Shown: in pieces, positions 20,085 through 28,592 of the stretch
Position numbering within the stretch: position 1 is the stretch's first letter
Layout: every line of letters begins with the position of its first letter
DNA from: Rahnella laticis
Lineage (GTDB): Bacteria > Pseudomonadota > Gammaproteobacteria > Enterobacterales > Enterobacteriaceae
DNA: 64,000 bases
Assembly (NCBI RefSeq): GCF_015644585.1
Contig: NZ_JADOBI010000007.1
Coordinates: 186,001 to 250,000 of the forward strand
Direction of reading: 5' to 3'
Notes under the pieces: model-generated
Database searches by the model: none
What the model was told of the DNA's origin: nothing
Seen by the model: only the letters and a program-made list of their open reading frames with translations
Translations under genes and position numbers: made by a program

Positions 20085-20228
20085 TTAACTGAGCTTCTCA
20101 GTGATCCATTCATCAATCTCATTTTCAAGACAGGCTATGCTGATTGGGCCAATTTTGCAAGATTGAGGAAATTTATCGTTTTCATAGCTCGGTAAACCAG
20201 TGAACGCTTCATGCCTGTTTTTAACCAT
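20085..20228 (-). pseudogene. Damaged AlpA-family regulator/excisionase remnant
   Basis: Minus-strand ORF of 47 codons (ATG 20228, stop 20085). Its C-terminal half, KFPQSCKIGPISIACLENEI followed by DEWITEKLS, closely matches the intact AlpA protein at 37473 (TFPHSIKIGPASVAWLESEI, then DEWIDLKL). The N-terminal recognition helix is wrong in this frame (TGLPSYEND), while the expected text TGMKRSLVYRAM can be read in another frame over 20178-20217. So a small indel has broken the helix-turn-helix gene. AlpA proteins activate P4-type integrase or excision; this one sits 205 bp after int, the expected place. Confidence 0.7.
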
Positions 20229-20257
20229 AAATTGATATAAAATTATCACATCATTAA

Positions 20258-21100
20258 TTATGATAACTTCAAGAGGATAACACCAGAAATTATAATTAAT
20301 AACCCAGCGAATTGGATTTTACTTAAGCGTTCCCCGCGAATAACAAAAGCGAGCAAAGCTGTGACACCACTTGCAAGCGAACTTAAAACCGTAACTATTG
20401 CTACGCTACCAAATTTTGAGCCGTAAGCCAAAGAAGCAAAACCAATTAAGCTAAATATACTAATTGAAAAAATCAACATCAGATTTGAAACTGAAGGAAT
20501 CGTTACATCCTTTTTAATTATCGAGAATGAAAACAATATAATAAAAGCTGTAAAATAATATACCCATAGTGAGTTAATCACTCCTAGGGCATGTACGGCA
20601 TACTGCCCCTGAAGCCAAAACCCCAATCCAAACATCACAGCAGAAAGAAACGCACAAATAATTGAGCTAGCCGAATTCTTATTTTCTCTTTTAGTTTCGG
20701 GTATACTTGTTAAACATGCACCAATGACACAAACAGCCAAGCTTAATAAAGTGAAGGTTGTAAGAGGCTTCCCACTTAGAAGTGCAAGTATTGTGGTAAC
20801 GGCACCATATAGAGAAGCTATAGGAGCAACTATAGATGCTTTACCAATTGAAAGAGCTTTTAGCAAAAAAAGCATAGCCAAAAGATTGAAAATTGATGCA
20901 GTAATACATATTGCCAGACTCAAATAGCTTAGTTCGAAAGGAATAAAATTCTTTAATAAAAAAGCAGATAGTATCAACAGTCCGAATGTTTGGCTCAGAA
21001 ATAAAGTTTTAACCACACCATTTTTCCGAGATGCAGCACCAGCTATAAAATCCGTACTGCCCCAACAAAGAGCAGAAAGTAACCCCATCAAAATAGACAC
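20258..21100 (-). CDS. EamA/DMT-family transporter
   Basis: 280 residues from GTG 21100, chosen because AAAGAGG lies 8 bases upstream; the frame runs on into the preceding gene but without a suitable start. Ten hydrophobic helices in two EamA repeats are visible, opening MSILMGLLSALCWGSTDFIA and ending GLLIIISGVILLKLS. DMT proteins of this type export metabolites or amino acids. It lies 13 bp after the ATP-grasp ligase gene, so export of that enzyme's product, or of the whole cluster's product, is the natural inference. Sequence is much more AT-rich than the core genes. Confidence 0.82.
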   Translation of the reverse strand: MSILMGLLSALCWGSTDFIAGAASRKNGVVKTLFLSQTFGLLILSAFLLKNFIPFELSYLSLAICITASIFNLLAMLFLLKALSIGKASIVAPIASLYGAVTTILALLSGKPLTTFTLLSLAVCVIGACLTSIPETKRENKNSASSIICAFLSAVMFGLGFWLQGQYAVHALGVINSLWVYYFTAFIILFSFSIIKKDVTIPSVSNLMLIFSISIFSLIGFASLAYGSKFGSVAIVTVLSSLASGVTALLAFVIRGERLSKIQFAGLLIIISGVILLKLS

Positions 21101-21113
21101 TGTTATTACCTCT

Positions 21114-22337
21114 TTAGGAGATCTTATTAAGATAAATTGTATTGGAAATCTCTTTGGCATTTGCCATAGCATCTTCGCAAGAATCACCGCATGCTAACAC
21201 ATGACCGATAATAGCGCCAAAATTTCTTTGTTGCGACACAATATTAATTGGTAATTTTTTAAACCCACTCTCAATATAATACGGACTTTCCGTACATATA
21301 TCTATGGTAGTAATACACTCATATTCATCAGAGAAAATCAATAAATCCGCAACATATTTAAAATCTGATTTATGTTTTGTAGAAATTGCGACCTCATCAC
21401 CGCAGAGAAAATTAATCAAGTGGTGAATTATATCTATACCAGAAGTCATATATACTTGCTTTACTGCCCTTGCTCCAGCTACTCTAAGATTTACTTCAAC
21501 CAATACTGGGCCTTTATCAGTTAATATGAACTCAATATTCAGTGCTCCTCCTTTTAGTTCCAAAGCTTCAACCCAACAATCGATATGATGATGAATCATC
21601 CTGTAATCGTCTTCCGACAAATCCGCAGGCTGAGATACACCTTCCATACAAAGACTATTATTCTCTGATACGAAAATTTTGTTTATCCCTGCAATATACC
21701 ACTCACCTAAATTATATATAACCTCTACGCCATAAAACTCACCAGTTAAAAACTCTTCAATAATAAAATCATTATATTTACTCCCTAACATAGATAATTT
21801 TGATGATTCATTTATTTGATTTAACGTTTGGATGTATTCATTTTTATTTTTACAAAGATGAACGCCATAGGCTCCAGCATCACGTATAGGCTTTAAAACA
21901 AAGGGATAATGCACAAAGGGATCACTAGGTGGTGTTGATAAAGAGAATTCTTGGTACATAGGTTGAATGAAGCCTCTATTCTTCAGGATATCTCGTGTAT
22001 TTTTTTTGCTGTAAACATTTTTTAACCCTTTTAAAGAAGGATGAGGTAATTCAAGCTCATTAGCTACTTCAGAAGTAAGGATCATAACGTCATCAAAGCA
22101 TCCTATGATACCAGATACAATCATTTGTTTTTCTTGGATAAGAGTCAGTATGCTTCCTCGATTCAAATCTTCGAAGTAATAAACATTATCAAATAAATCC
22201 AAATCCAAATCTAATAACAAATTAGGATTTCTGTTATGCAATGATGTAAATAAAATGGGTGACATCCCACGCTGTCTGACAAATGATATTCCAGTACATT
22301 CTACTGGTCTAGCTTCAATGAAAATAAAAACACTCAT
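21114..22337 (-). CDS. ATP-grasp ligase (carboxylate-amine ligase type)
   Basis: 407 residues. ATP-grasp fold: preATP-grasp part (1-110), then YPFVLKPIRDAGAYGVHLCK (about 143-162, ATP-binding Lys) and DFIIEEFLTGEFYGVEVIYN, and the Mg-binding end KGGALNIEFILTDKGPVLVEVNLR with the ExN motif. Relatives include dipeptide-forming L-amino-acid ligases such as BacD and PurK/carbamoyl-phosphate-like enzymes; the class fits joining an amino acid to another amine or acid. It is divergently placed to the RidA-like gene and upstream of a transporter. Substrates cannot be read from the sequence. Confidence 0.85.
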   Translation of the reverse strand: MSVFIFIEARPVECTGISFVRQRGMSPILFTSLHNRNPNLLLDLDLDLFDNVYYFEDLNRGSILTLIQEKQMIVSGIIGCFDDVMILTSEVANELELPHPSLKGLKNVYSKKNTRDILKNRGFIQPMYQEFSLSTPPSDPFVHYPFVLKPIRDAGAYGVHLCKNKNEYIQTLNQINESSKLSMLGSKYNDFIIEEFLTGEFYGVEVIYNLGEWYIAGINKIFVSENNSLCMEGVSQPADLSEDDYRMIHHHIDCWVEALELKGGALNIEFILTDKGPVLVEVNLRVAGARAVKQVYMTSGIDIIHHLINFLCGDEVAISTKHKSDFKYVADLLIFSDEYECITTIDICTESPYYIESGFKKLPINIVSQQRNFGAIIGHVLACGDSCEDAMANAKEISNTIYLNKIS

Positions 22338-22826
22338 AAAACCTCACACTTTAAAATAAATTAAATTACGATTATATAATGATATTTACCTTCTTAGTTA
22401 TGGTTAGGCATTTTAATTCAAGTTTATCAAGCTTGGTAAATGCTATTGCAAAAACCAGAAAAATTAAACACACTTTTATTCACAAGTGTATTGACACATA
22501 AGTCACAAATGCATTGCCATCGAAAACAATTTAATTCCGCCAAAACATTATTTTAATGTCATGCAAATATTAAATATTAAAATCAATAAGTTGAGATAAT
22601 GTTAGTACAATCCTTTATCAAAACCCGATCCTGTAAAAACGCATTTTACTTATATAGGTATGATTTAAAGATATAAAAAGACACTCTGCATCCAAACAAA
22701 AATAAAAACCCTCTTGACAGAAAGCATCTATTTCATTAACTAATATTCAGAATGGAAAATGGGTGCCTATTGAAGCCGATAGGATATTTTAACAGAAATG
22801 AATTTTCTACTATTCTGGAGATACTT
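22338..22826. promoter_or_regulatory. Divergent control region of the AT-rich biosynthetic cluster
   Basis: About 490 bp with no gene, between the divergent ATP-grasp and RidA-like genes. TTTATCAAGCTTGGTAAA at 22423-22440 is an 18-bp palindrome with one mismatched pair and looks like a repressor operator. A perfect TTGACA at 22714-22719 may be the -35 of the rightward promoter, with only a poor -10 (TTAACT or TAACTA near 22737). Another TTGACA occurs near 22491. All are candidates by eye. Confidence 0.45.
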
Positions 22827-23225
22827 ATGTCGATCGAAACGAAAAAAACAGTATTTAGTCCCTCACCGTGGGAAAATAAGATGGGATATTCAAGAGGAAA
22901 ACGAATTGGGAATCAAGTTTTCATTGCAGGATGCGTCGCCTCGGATGGTGATGGAAACGTCATGGGGGATGATGCATATACACAAACGCTATATATCATA
23001 GATAAAATTGAAAAATATCTAAAGGAACTTGATGCAAATCTAATAGATGTAGTAAGCACTGTTACACATATAAAAGATTTTGTATTTTTTGATGATTACT
23101 GTCGCGGATTTAAAGAAAAATTTGATTCAATACGACCTGTAAATACAACAATTGCTGTGAGTTCTATGGTTAGGCCCGAACATTTAGTAGAAATAACAGC
23201 TATTGCAATTATAAGCGATTTTTAA
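22827..23225 (+). CDS. RidA/YjgF-family protein lacking the usual active-site arginine
   Basis: 132 residues from ATG 22827 (GGAG six bases upstream); the frame is open to 22752 without a good ribosome site. RidA family text: GKRIGNQVFIAGCVASDGDG, AYTQTLYIIDKIEKYLKELD, and the C-terminal HLVEITAIAIISDF. In enamine/imine deaminases of the RidA type an Arg (Arg105 in E. coli) sits in the PARSCVEV motif; here the aligned stretch is PVNTTIAV, so Asn replaces Arg. A different reaction, or a binding role in the cluster, is therefore likely. It is the first rightward gene of the cluster. Confidence 0.83.
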   Translation: MSIETKKTVFSPSPWENKMGYSRGKRIGNQVFIAGCVASDGDGNVMGDDAYTQTLYIIDKIEKYLKELDANLIDVVSTVTHIKDFVFFDDYCRGFKEKFDSIRPVNTTIAVSSMVRPEHLVEITAIAIISDF

Positions 23226-24167
23226 ACTTCATTTGTTGAAATGAACAATGTACTAGCCACAAATTAGCTGCTGGCAGTCTATTGAATGGATAGTGGCATT
23301 TTATCATTTTCAGTGCTTTATATGGAGATAAGATGCTGATAAATTGAACACAAGCAGCTCATAGTTCATGCCCATTGGCTTTGTCCGTTTAGAACAGACG
23401 GTAAGTCTGTACACTAGCGGTCATGCCTTTGGGCCTACATCAGAACAAGAATATGGTATAACCCTCATTACTCACTTTGATACAGAATAATATTCAGGGG
23501 GGAATGAGAATCATTGTAAAAAACATCTGGAGGCCTTTATAAATTTACTTCTAACATGTTGATATAAATACTTTACCTTATAATTCGGTTAGTAGGTCAT
23601 ATTATCCTAGTACCCAAAGTTTATTCTTTTGATTAATTGTTTCAATCAACTCATTCCTTCTCATGCACACCTCCGCTATCGCAGAAAATAACAGGACTTA
23701 TTGTTCCATACTTTCTTCATTTTTAAGCCCAAACATTGTTCTGTCTCTAAAATTCCTTTAATACCGTCCTCAAAGCACTATCAATTCCAGCTAAAACATT
23801 AAGGACACTAATCCCCATAGAACCGGACTTCCCTGAGTCTCTCTATCTTTATGTTTACATAGATATTTGGTGCTGCAGGCCATAATGAATATCCATTGGC
23901 GTTCTTAGGAACTTGTTATCAAGGGCGTCAAGGAATCTCAAAGTTATCACAAATTAATCATTTAATATAAATTAAAGTGATAAGAAATGGCAAAATACAT
24001 TACCTTATGAAATATAACAAGATAATACTCATTATTGACAACATAGTCATAACTGTTTGGATCTAGGAACTATTTTTTTCTCGGTCACATTAGGTCTATT
24101 TGTAATTAGCGGATCGGAGCAAATCCTGAAATTGAAAAATGTGAAAGTAATACAAATAGGGGATCGC
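23226..24167. other. Gene-poor 940-bp stretch with decayed coding fragments
   Basis: No convincing gene. Short readable pieces exist: a plus-strand 40-codon frame at 23368-23490 (MPIGFVRLEQTVSLYTSGHA...), a minus-strand 20-codon frame at 23602-23664 with a good GGAGG site (MRRNELIETINQKNKLWVLG), and a minus-strand stretch near 23860-23940 reading RFLDALDNKFLRTPMDIHYG. They look like remains of genes. The frame before the first EPSP-synthase-like gene is open from 24057 but lacks a ribosome site there. Confidence 0.4.
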
Positions 24168-25466
24168 ATGGAAAAAGTCATCGTCTATCCAGGTGCTGGG
24201 CTAAATGGGGACATTTCAATCCCCTCTTCAAAGCCTCACATACAAAGAGCCCTTTTATTGGCTCTATTAAATGAAAGAACTACAAAAATTGTTAATATAT
24301 CTTGGAACACCGAAACAGAGAACCTTCTACGTGCCTTGAAGCAGTTTGGTTTAAAGGTATTAGAAGAGACTGATACCACGATTCTTCTTCGAGGCATGGG
24401 GTGGGATCTAGACGTAAATGGTGAAATCAATGCAGAAGGGTCAGGGATGCTTTTTCGCACCTGTTCAGCACTAGCAGCTTTGACGAATGATGTCGTCAGG
24501 ATAAAATGCAACGAATCGCTATTCAGTAGAGAGAGTTTATTTGATGATGCATTCTGCTCATTGTTAAATATATCGTTGATTCGAATTGGTCGAAACTTAG
24601 TTGAGGTTAGGAGAAAACAGCATAATGAGCAACTACCACTGACGACCAAGAACAGCACACAATTTATATCATTCGCGCTCTTCGTATCCCCCTTCTTAGA
24701 TAATAAAGTTATACCTGTTTGCGATAAAGATGTCGGTGCAGGTTATATTGCAATGACAATCCAGTCAATGGAAATGCTTGGGAGCAGTGTTATCCATACA
24801 CCTGGGCAGCTGAAAGTAGCCGAATATGCTCCGAGAGATATAACCATAAATATACCATCAGATTTCACATCATTAAGTTACGTGGCATCTTCAATATTAA
24901 GTATAATAGGAGAAAGCCAAGTAAAAATTGTCAACTACCATCATGGCGGGACTATCAATGAAGAACATCTTTTCAAAATTTACAATAACTTTGGTTTATC
25001 TCTTGAGCACGATTTGAAACTCAAGGAGTTAATACTTACTCGTCGGCCATCAATGCCACTACATACCGAAATATCACTAAAAGAACTACCTTCTGCTGCT
25101 GCAAACATAATAGCCGCAACCTCTAACCTAGGCGGCCATTTGATATTTAATGGTGTTACAGGAATAAACAACCATAAATGTCAACGGGCATTCGTGATCA
25201 GTGAAAATATTAGGCGAATGGGTGGTACTAGCTCATTAATTTTCAATAGCATTGGAGTATTCGAGAAAATATATATTGGAGGTGGTGAACAACTGTCTGG
25301 AGGAATAGAACTTCACAGCTATGGTGATCATAGAGTGTGTGCCGCTAATGTAATCGCTGCCCTTGGAGCAAAGCAAGCATCAACAATTCACGGTGTAAAA
25401 AAGCTAAATGACGGTTTTCCAGGATTCATTGAAACCCTTAAGCGTTTAGGGGCTAACATTCAATGA
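24168..25466 (+). CDS. EPSP-synthase-like enolpyruvyl transferase, paralogue 1
   Basis: 432 residues from ATG 24168, preceded by AGGGGA. Two-domain EPSP synthase (AroA) fold: SIPSSKPHIQRALLLALL near residue 15, KNSTQFISFALFVSP near 160, GAGYIAMTIQSMEMLG, and HSYGDHRVCAANVIAALG near 385. In E. coli AroA numbering it keeps Lys22, Arg27, Gln171, His385 and Arg386, but Asn94 aligns with Gly, Asp313 with Ser (LPSAAANI) and Glu341 with Cys (HKCQRAF). Those are catalytic or substrate residues, so it is unlikely to make EPSP. A normal aroA is expected elsewhere. It overlaps or nearly abuts the second paralogue. Confidence 0.85.
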   Translation: MEKVIVYPGAGLNGDISIPSSKPHIQRALLLALLNERTTKIVNISWNTETENLLRALKQFGLKVLEETDTTILLRGMGWDLDVNGEINAEGSGMLFRTCSALAALTNDVVRIKCNESLFSRESLFDDAFCSLLNISLIRIGRNLVEVRRKQHNEQLPLTTKNSTQFISFALFVSPFLDNKVIPVCDKDVGAGYIAMTIQSMEMLGSSVIHTPGQLKVAEYAPRDITINIPSDFTSLSYVASSILSIIGESQVKIVNYHHGGTINEEHLFKIYNNFGLSLEHDLKLKELILTRRPSMPLHTEISLKELPSAAANIIAATSNLGGHLIFNGVTGINNHKCQRAFVISENIRRMGGTSSLIFNSIGVFEKIYIGGGEQLSGGIELHSYGDHRVCAANVIAALGAKQASTIHGVKKLNDGFPGFIETLKRLGANIQ

Positions 25467-25498
25467 AAATTGGAAGTATAAATATATTAGGAGAAATT

Positions 25499-26839
25499 AT
25501 GGGTAACAGAATTGATAAAACCATAGAGCTAGTCAAGGTGTCTTTCACTTCGCGATTAAAGGGTACCTTAAATTTGCCGTCATCAAAAAGTTCATCAACA
25601 AGAGCTTTATTGACATCAGCTGTAACTACCGGAGAAAGCAAAATAGCAAACGTAGCTACTGGTTTTAATACAATCTCCATGAAAAAAAACTGCGAACGCC
25701 TTGGAGCAACATATAAAGAGAAAGACGGGATTCTCATAGTGAATGGTATCGACATACATTCAGTAAATAATCCTATTGATTTTGATCCAGGTAACTCTGG
25801 AGTAGTTCTGCGACTCTTCATGGGGGTAGCAGGGTATCTACCAGAGTCAAGATTTACTACAGAGTACGAAAACTCATTAGGAGTTCGTTCTCAGACAGAA
25901 ATGGTACATGCCCTACGAATGCTGAATGTGCACTGTGAGTCAATGGGCGAGGATGATCGCCTCCCTATAAAAATCAAATCAAACAGAAAACTGGCAAACT
26001 ATACCGAAGTTTCTTGTAGGAAAAGTTCTCAGTTTTTAAGTGGTTTGCTTTATCTTGGCGCAATTGGTAACGAAGACCTAACGATTCGTGTAACCGATAG
26101 TATAACAGCACCATCAATGGTCCATACGACCATCAACAACCTTAAGCGGGCTGGTGGTGAAATATCATTCGATAAAGACTTCAGAACATTCTTTGTTAAC
26201 GGCAAAAAGCAACTTACTGCAACTAATTTTGAAGTAGGTTCTGACCCTGCAAGTACTGCCGCAATATTAGCTCTATGTGGATCAATGAACTCCGATGTCA
26301 TATTGAGTGGTTTTTTCGAGGAAGAGCTTGGAAACGGTGCTGTAATCCAATATTTACTCGACAGTGGCACAGGCATTGAGTTCCTTGCAGATAACAAAAT
26401 CCGAATTTCCGGTACTCCTGATATCCGCCCTTTGGATTTTGACGGTTCGCTCGCCCCAGATGCTGTGCCAGCATTAGCTGCAAGAGCTGCATTTGCAAAT
26501 GGTACCAGTACTTTCTACAACATCGAACATATTCGCTACAAGGAATCTGATCGCATTTCCGACTTTAGGCGAGAGCTCTCAAAACTCGGGGTTAAATCTG
26601 ATGAAAAACAAGATCAGCTGATCATACATGGGAATCCCTTGGGATATGATGGAGGTGTAACCTTGGACGGCCACTATGATCACGGATTGATAATGGCACT
26701 CACGACAATCGGAATGCATTGCAGAGAACCAATACTGATTAAAGAACCCTATCACGTGGGGCAAACCTATCCTGAATATTTCTCAGAGGTCAAATACCTT
26801 GGAGCAGAAATCAGTGAACTCGCAAAAAAAAATTCATGA
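25499..26839 (+). CDS. EPSP-synthase-like enolpyruvyl transferase, paralogue 2
   Basis: 446 residues from ATG 25499 (AGGAG five bases upstream); an alternative ATG at 25463 overlaps the previous stop and would add 12 residues. AroA motifs: LNLPSSKSSSTRALLTSA, DPGNSGVVLRLFMG, KSSQFLSGLLYLGA, and ALAARAAFANGTSTF followed by HIRYKESDRI. In E. coli numbering it keeps Lys22, Arg27, Asn94, Gln171, Asp313, Lys340, Glu341 and Arg344, but Arg124 aligns with Glu, Arg386 with Gly (YDHGLIMAL) and Lys411 with Gln (GQTYPEYF). So it has lost PEP- and phosphate-binding residues that paralogue 1 partly keeps. Probably acts on a different substrate, perhaps together with paralogue 1. Confidence 0.85.
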   Translation: MGNRIDKTIELVKVSFTSRLKGTLNLPSSKSSSTRALLTSAVTTGESKIANVATGFNTISMKKNCERLGATYKEKDGILIVNGIDIHSVNNPIDFDPGNSGVVLRLFMGVAGYLPESRFTTEYENSLGVRSQTEMVHALRMLNVHCESMGEDDRLPIKIKSNRKLANYTEVSCRKSSQFLSGLLYLGAIGNEDLTIRVTDSITAPSMVHTTINNLKRAGGEISFDKDFRTFFVNGKKQLTATNFEVGSDPASTAAILALCGSMNSDVILSGFFEEELGNGAVIQYLLDSGTGIEFLADNKIRISGTPDIRPLDFDGSLAPDAVPALAARAAFANGTSTFYNIEHIRYKESDRISDFRRELSKLGVKSDEKQDQLIIHGNPLGYDGGVTLDGHYDHGLIMALTTIGMHCREPILIKEPYHVGQTYPEYFSEVKYLGAEISELAKKNS

Positions 26840-26870
26840 AGATTATCTTATTAATTGAAAGGAGTTATAC

Positions 26871-28403
26871 ATGTGTGGGATTGCTGCAATATATAGTACC
26901 AGCTCAAATTCAATAGTTGATATTGAAGGTCAACTTTTTTCGATGATGAAGAAGATCGCACATCGTGGCGATGCATCAAATTTTAATGAACATTTGGTTA
27001 AGAATAATTTTGGACTCGCGACAAATCGTCTGGCGATCGTTGAGAGGGATTGTGCAAGGCAGCCAGTATCAGACAATGAACGCGATATTCATGCTGTTCT
27101 TAATGGCCAAATTTTTAATTATAAGCAGATTCGTGCAGATTTATCAGAGATTGGGTATAAATTTGAAGGCGCGGGAGATACGGAAGTTCTGCTAAAAGCA
27201 TATATAGAGTATGGGCCTTCTTTTGTCGAACGTCTTGATGGTATGTTTGCTTTTGTTATTGTAGATAACGATAAAAATACATTCCTTATTGGCCGAGACC
27301 ATGTCGGAATTAAGCCATTATATTATGTACAAAAAGATAATATCTGGTATGTCGCATCTGAGATGAAGTCATTGCTGAGCCTCGCATCAGATATCAAAAC
27401 GTTAGATCCTGGCTCAATATTTGACGGGAATTCCATCTACAAATATGTTGATTATAGTTCATACCGAGAGGTAAGTAACGATAACGAAGATGTTGCAAAA
27501 ATAAAGGTACGTGAATTATTAGAGAATGCTGTCAAGTCCCAGATAGATACAGATCTACCTATCTCAGTAATGTTTAGCGGTGGTTTGGACAGTGCAGTAG
27601 TTCTATATCTTGCAAAAAAATACCATCCCAATGTCACTGCTATTTCATTTGGTTTGCCTGGTTCTAGCGATATAGACATCGCTAAGAGATTTTGTTCAGA
27701 AAATAATATTCGTCATATTATTTTCACATTCACCAAGGAGGATCTTATCGCAAACATACAGGAAACGATATATTATAGTGAGTCCTTCGAGAAAATTGAT
27801 GGTATAGATTCCACTATAGCACATTTTGGATACTATGTAGCAAACAGGCTTGGTTTTAAGGTATCGCTATGTGGTGAGGGCAGTGATGAGATTTTTTACG
27901 GATATGATCTTTTTAAAGACCACGAATACCCTGCTGAACTCTCTAGATATAGACTAACCAATTTGCACAGGACTGATTTGCAGAGGGTTGATCGAGCAAG
28001 CATGCGTAATACTGTGGAAGCTCGCGTTCCATTCATGAACCGCAGCTTAGTGCAATATGTACTGAGCTTGAAAGACCATTTAAAACTCAGAGATGGAATA
28101 GAAAAATACATCCTACGGGAAGCTTTTCGTGATGCACTACCGGATTACATAATTGACCGACCAAAAATAAGAATGCCTGATGGAAGCGGTGTCAAGAACA
28201 CCATCGTAGACTACGTGGATAGAATTGGCATAAATGCTCCAAGTGAAGTGATTTCAGCATTGAATTCAATTGGTGTTGAGGACAAGTCATCAATTTACTT
28301 TTCACATCTATATTTACAACACGGATATCCTTTTCCAAAAGAAAGATTTAAGGAAGTAGGAAAAGACTACTCAAAATCAGGTTATTTTAACTTCATTTCT
28401 TAA
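26871..28403 (+). CDS. Asparagine-synthetase-like glutamine amidotransferase
   Basis: 510 residues. N-terminal Ntn glutaminase domain begins MCGIAAIYS with the Cys nucleophile, with RLAIVERD, LNGQIFNYKQIR and AGDTEVLLKAY as in AsnB. The C-terminal synthetase domain has the PP-loop SGGLDS at 236-241 and LCGEGSDEIFYGYDLF. The set is complete, so it should hydrolyse glutamine and pass ammonia to an adenylated carboxylate. AsnB is about 554 residues; this is shorter and divergent. In clusters such enzymes amidate or cyclise intermediates. It follows paralogue 2 by 31 bp with a strong GAAAGGAG site, so is in the same operon. Confidence 0.9.
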   Translation: MCGIAAIYSTSSNSIVDIEGQLFSMMKKIAHRGDASNFNEHLVKNNFGLATNRLAIVERDCARQPVSDNERDIHAVLNGQIFNYKQIRADLSEIGYKFEGAGDTEVLLKAYIEYGPSFVERLDGMFAFVIVDNDKNTFLIGRDHVGIKPLYYVQKDNIWYVASEMKSLLSLASDIKTLDPGSIFDGNSIYKYVDYSSYREVSNDNEDVAKIKVRELLENAVKSQIDTDLPISVMFSGGLDSAVVLYLAKKYHPNVTAISFGLPGSSDIDIAKRFCSENNIRHIIFTFTKEDLIANIQETIYYSESFEKIDGIDSTIAHFGYYVANRLGFKVSLCGEGSDEIFYGYDLFKDHEYPAELSRYRLTNLHRTDLQRVDRASMRNTVEARVPFMNRSLVQYVLSLKDHLKLRDGIEKYILREAFRDALPDYIIDRPKIRMPDGSGVKNTIVDYVDRIGINAPSEVISALNSIGVEDKSSIYFSHLYLQHGYPFPKERFKEVGKDYSKSGYFNFIS

Positions 28404-28454
28404 ATGAAATATACGTGGTGATAGATATACTATTTTATAACTATCAGCCGACTT

Positions 28455-28494
28455 GGCGATGCACGTATTTATTTTCTAAATACGTGCATTCGCC
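28455..28494 (+). other. Long hairpin between amidotransferase and NRPS genes
   Basis: GGCGATGCACGTATTTA (28455-28471) pairs with TAAATACGTGCATTCGCC (28477-28494) with one bulged T and a 5-base TTTTC loop. It is followed by A, not T, so it is not a standard terminator on either strand. It may stabilise the upstream mRNA end, attenuate transcription or control NRPS expression. Confidence 0.65.
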
Positions 28495-28592
28495 TAAAAA
28501 AAGATCTATTATTAAAAATAACTTTATTAAACCAACTTCATTTTTTAAATTTAAACAATTGTTTTTTAAATGTTACACATCGGAGAATAGAT

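Noticed and set aside
23368-23490. 40-codon frame MPIGFVRLEQTVSLYTSGHA...
   Set aside because: No ribosome site, no recognised family, and stops all around; kept only as a possible decayed fragment in the description of the gap.
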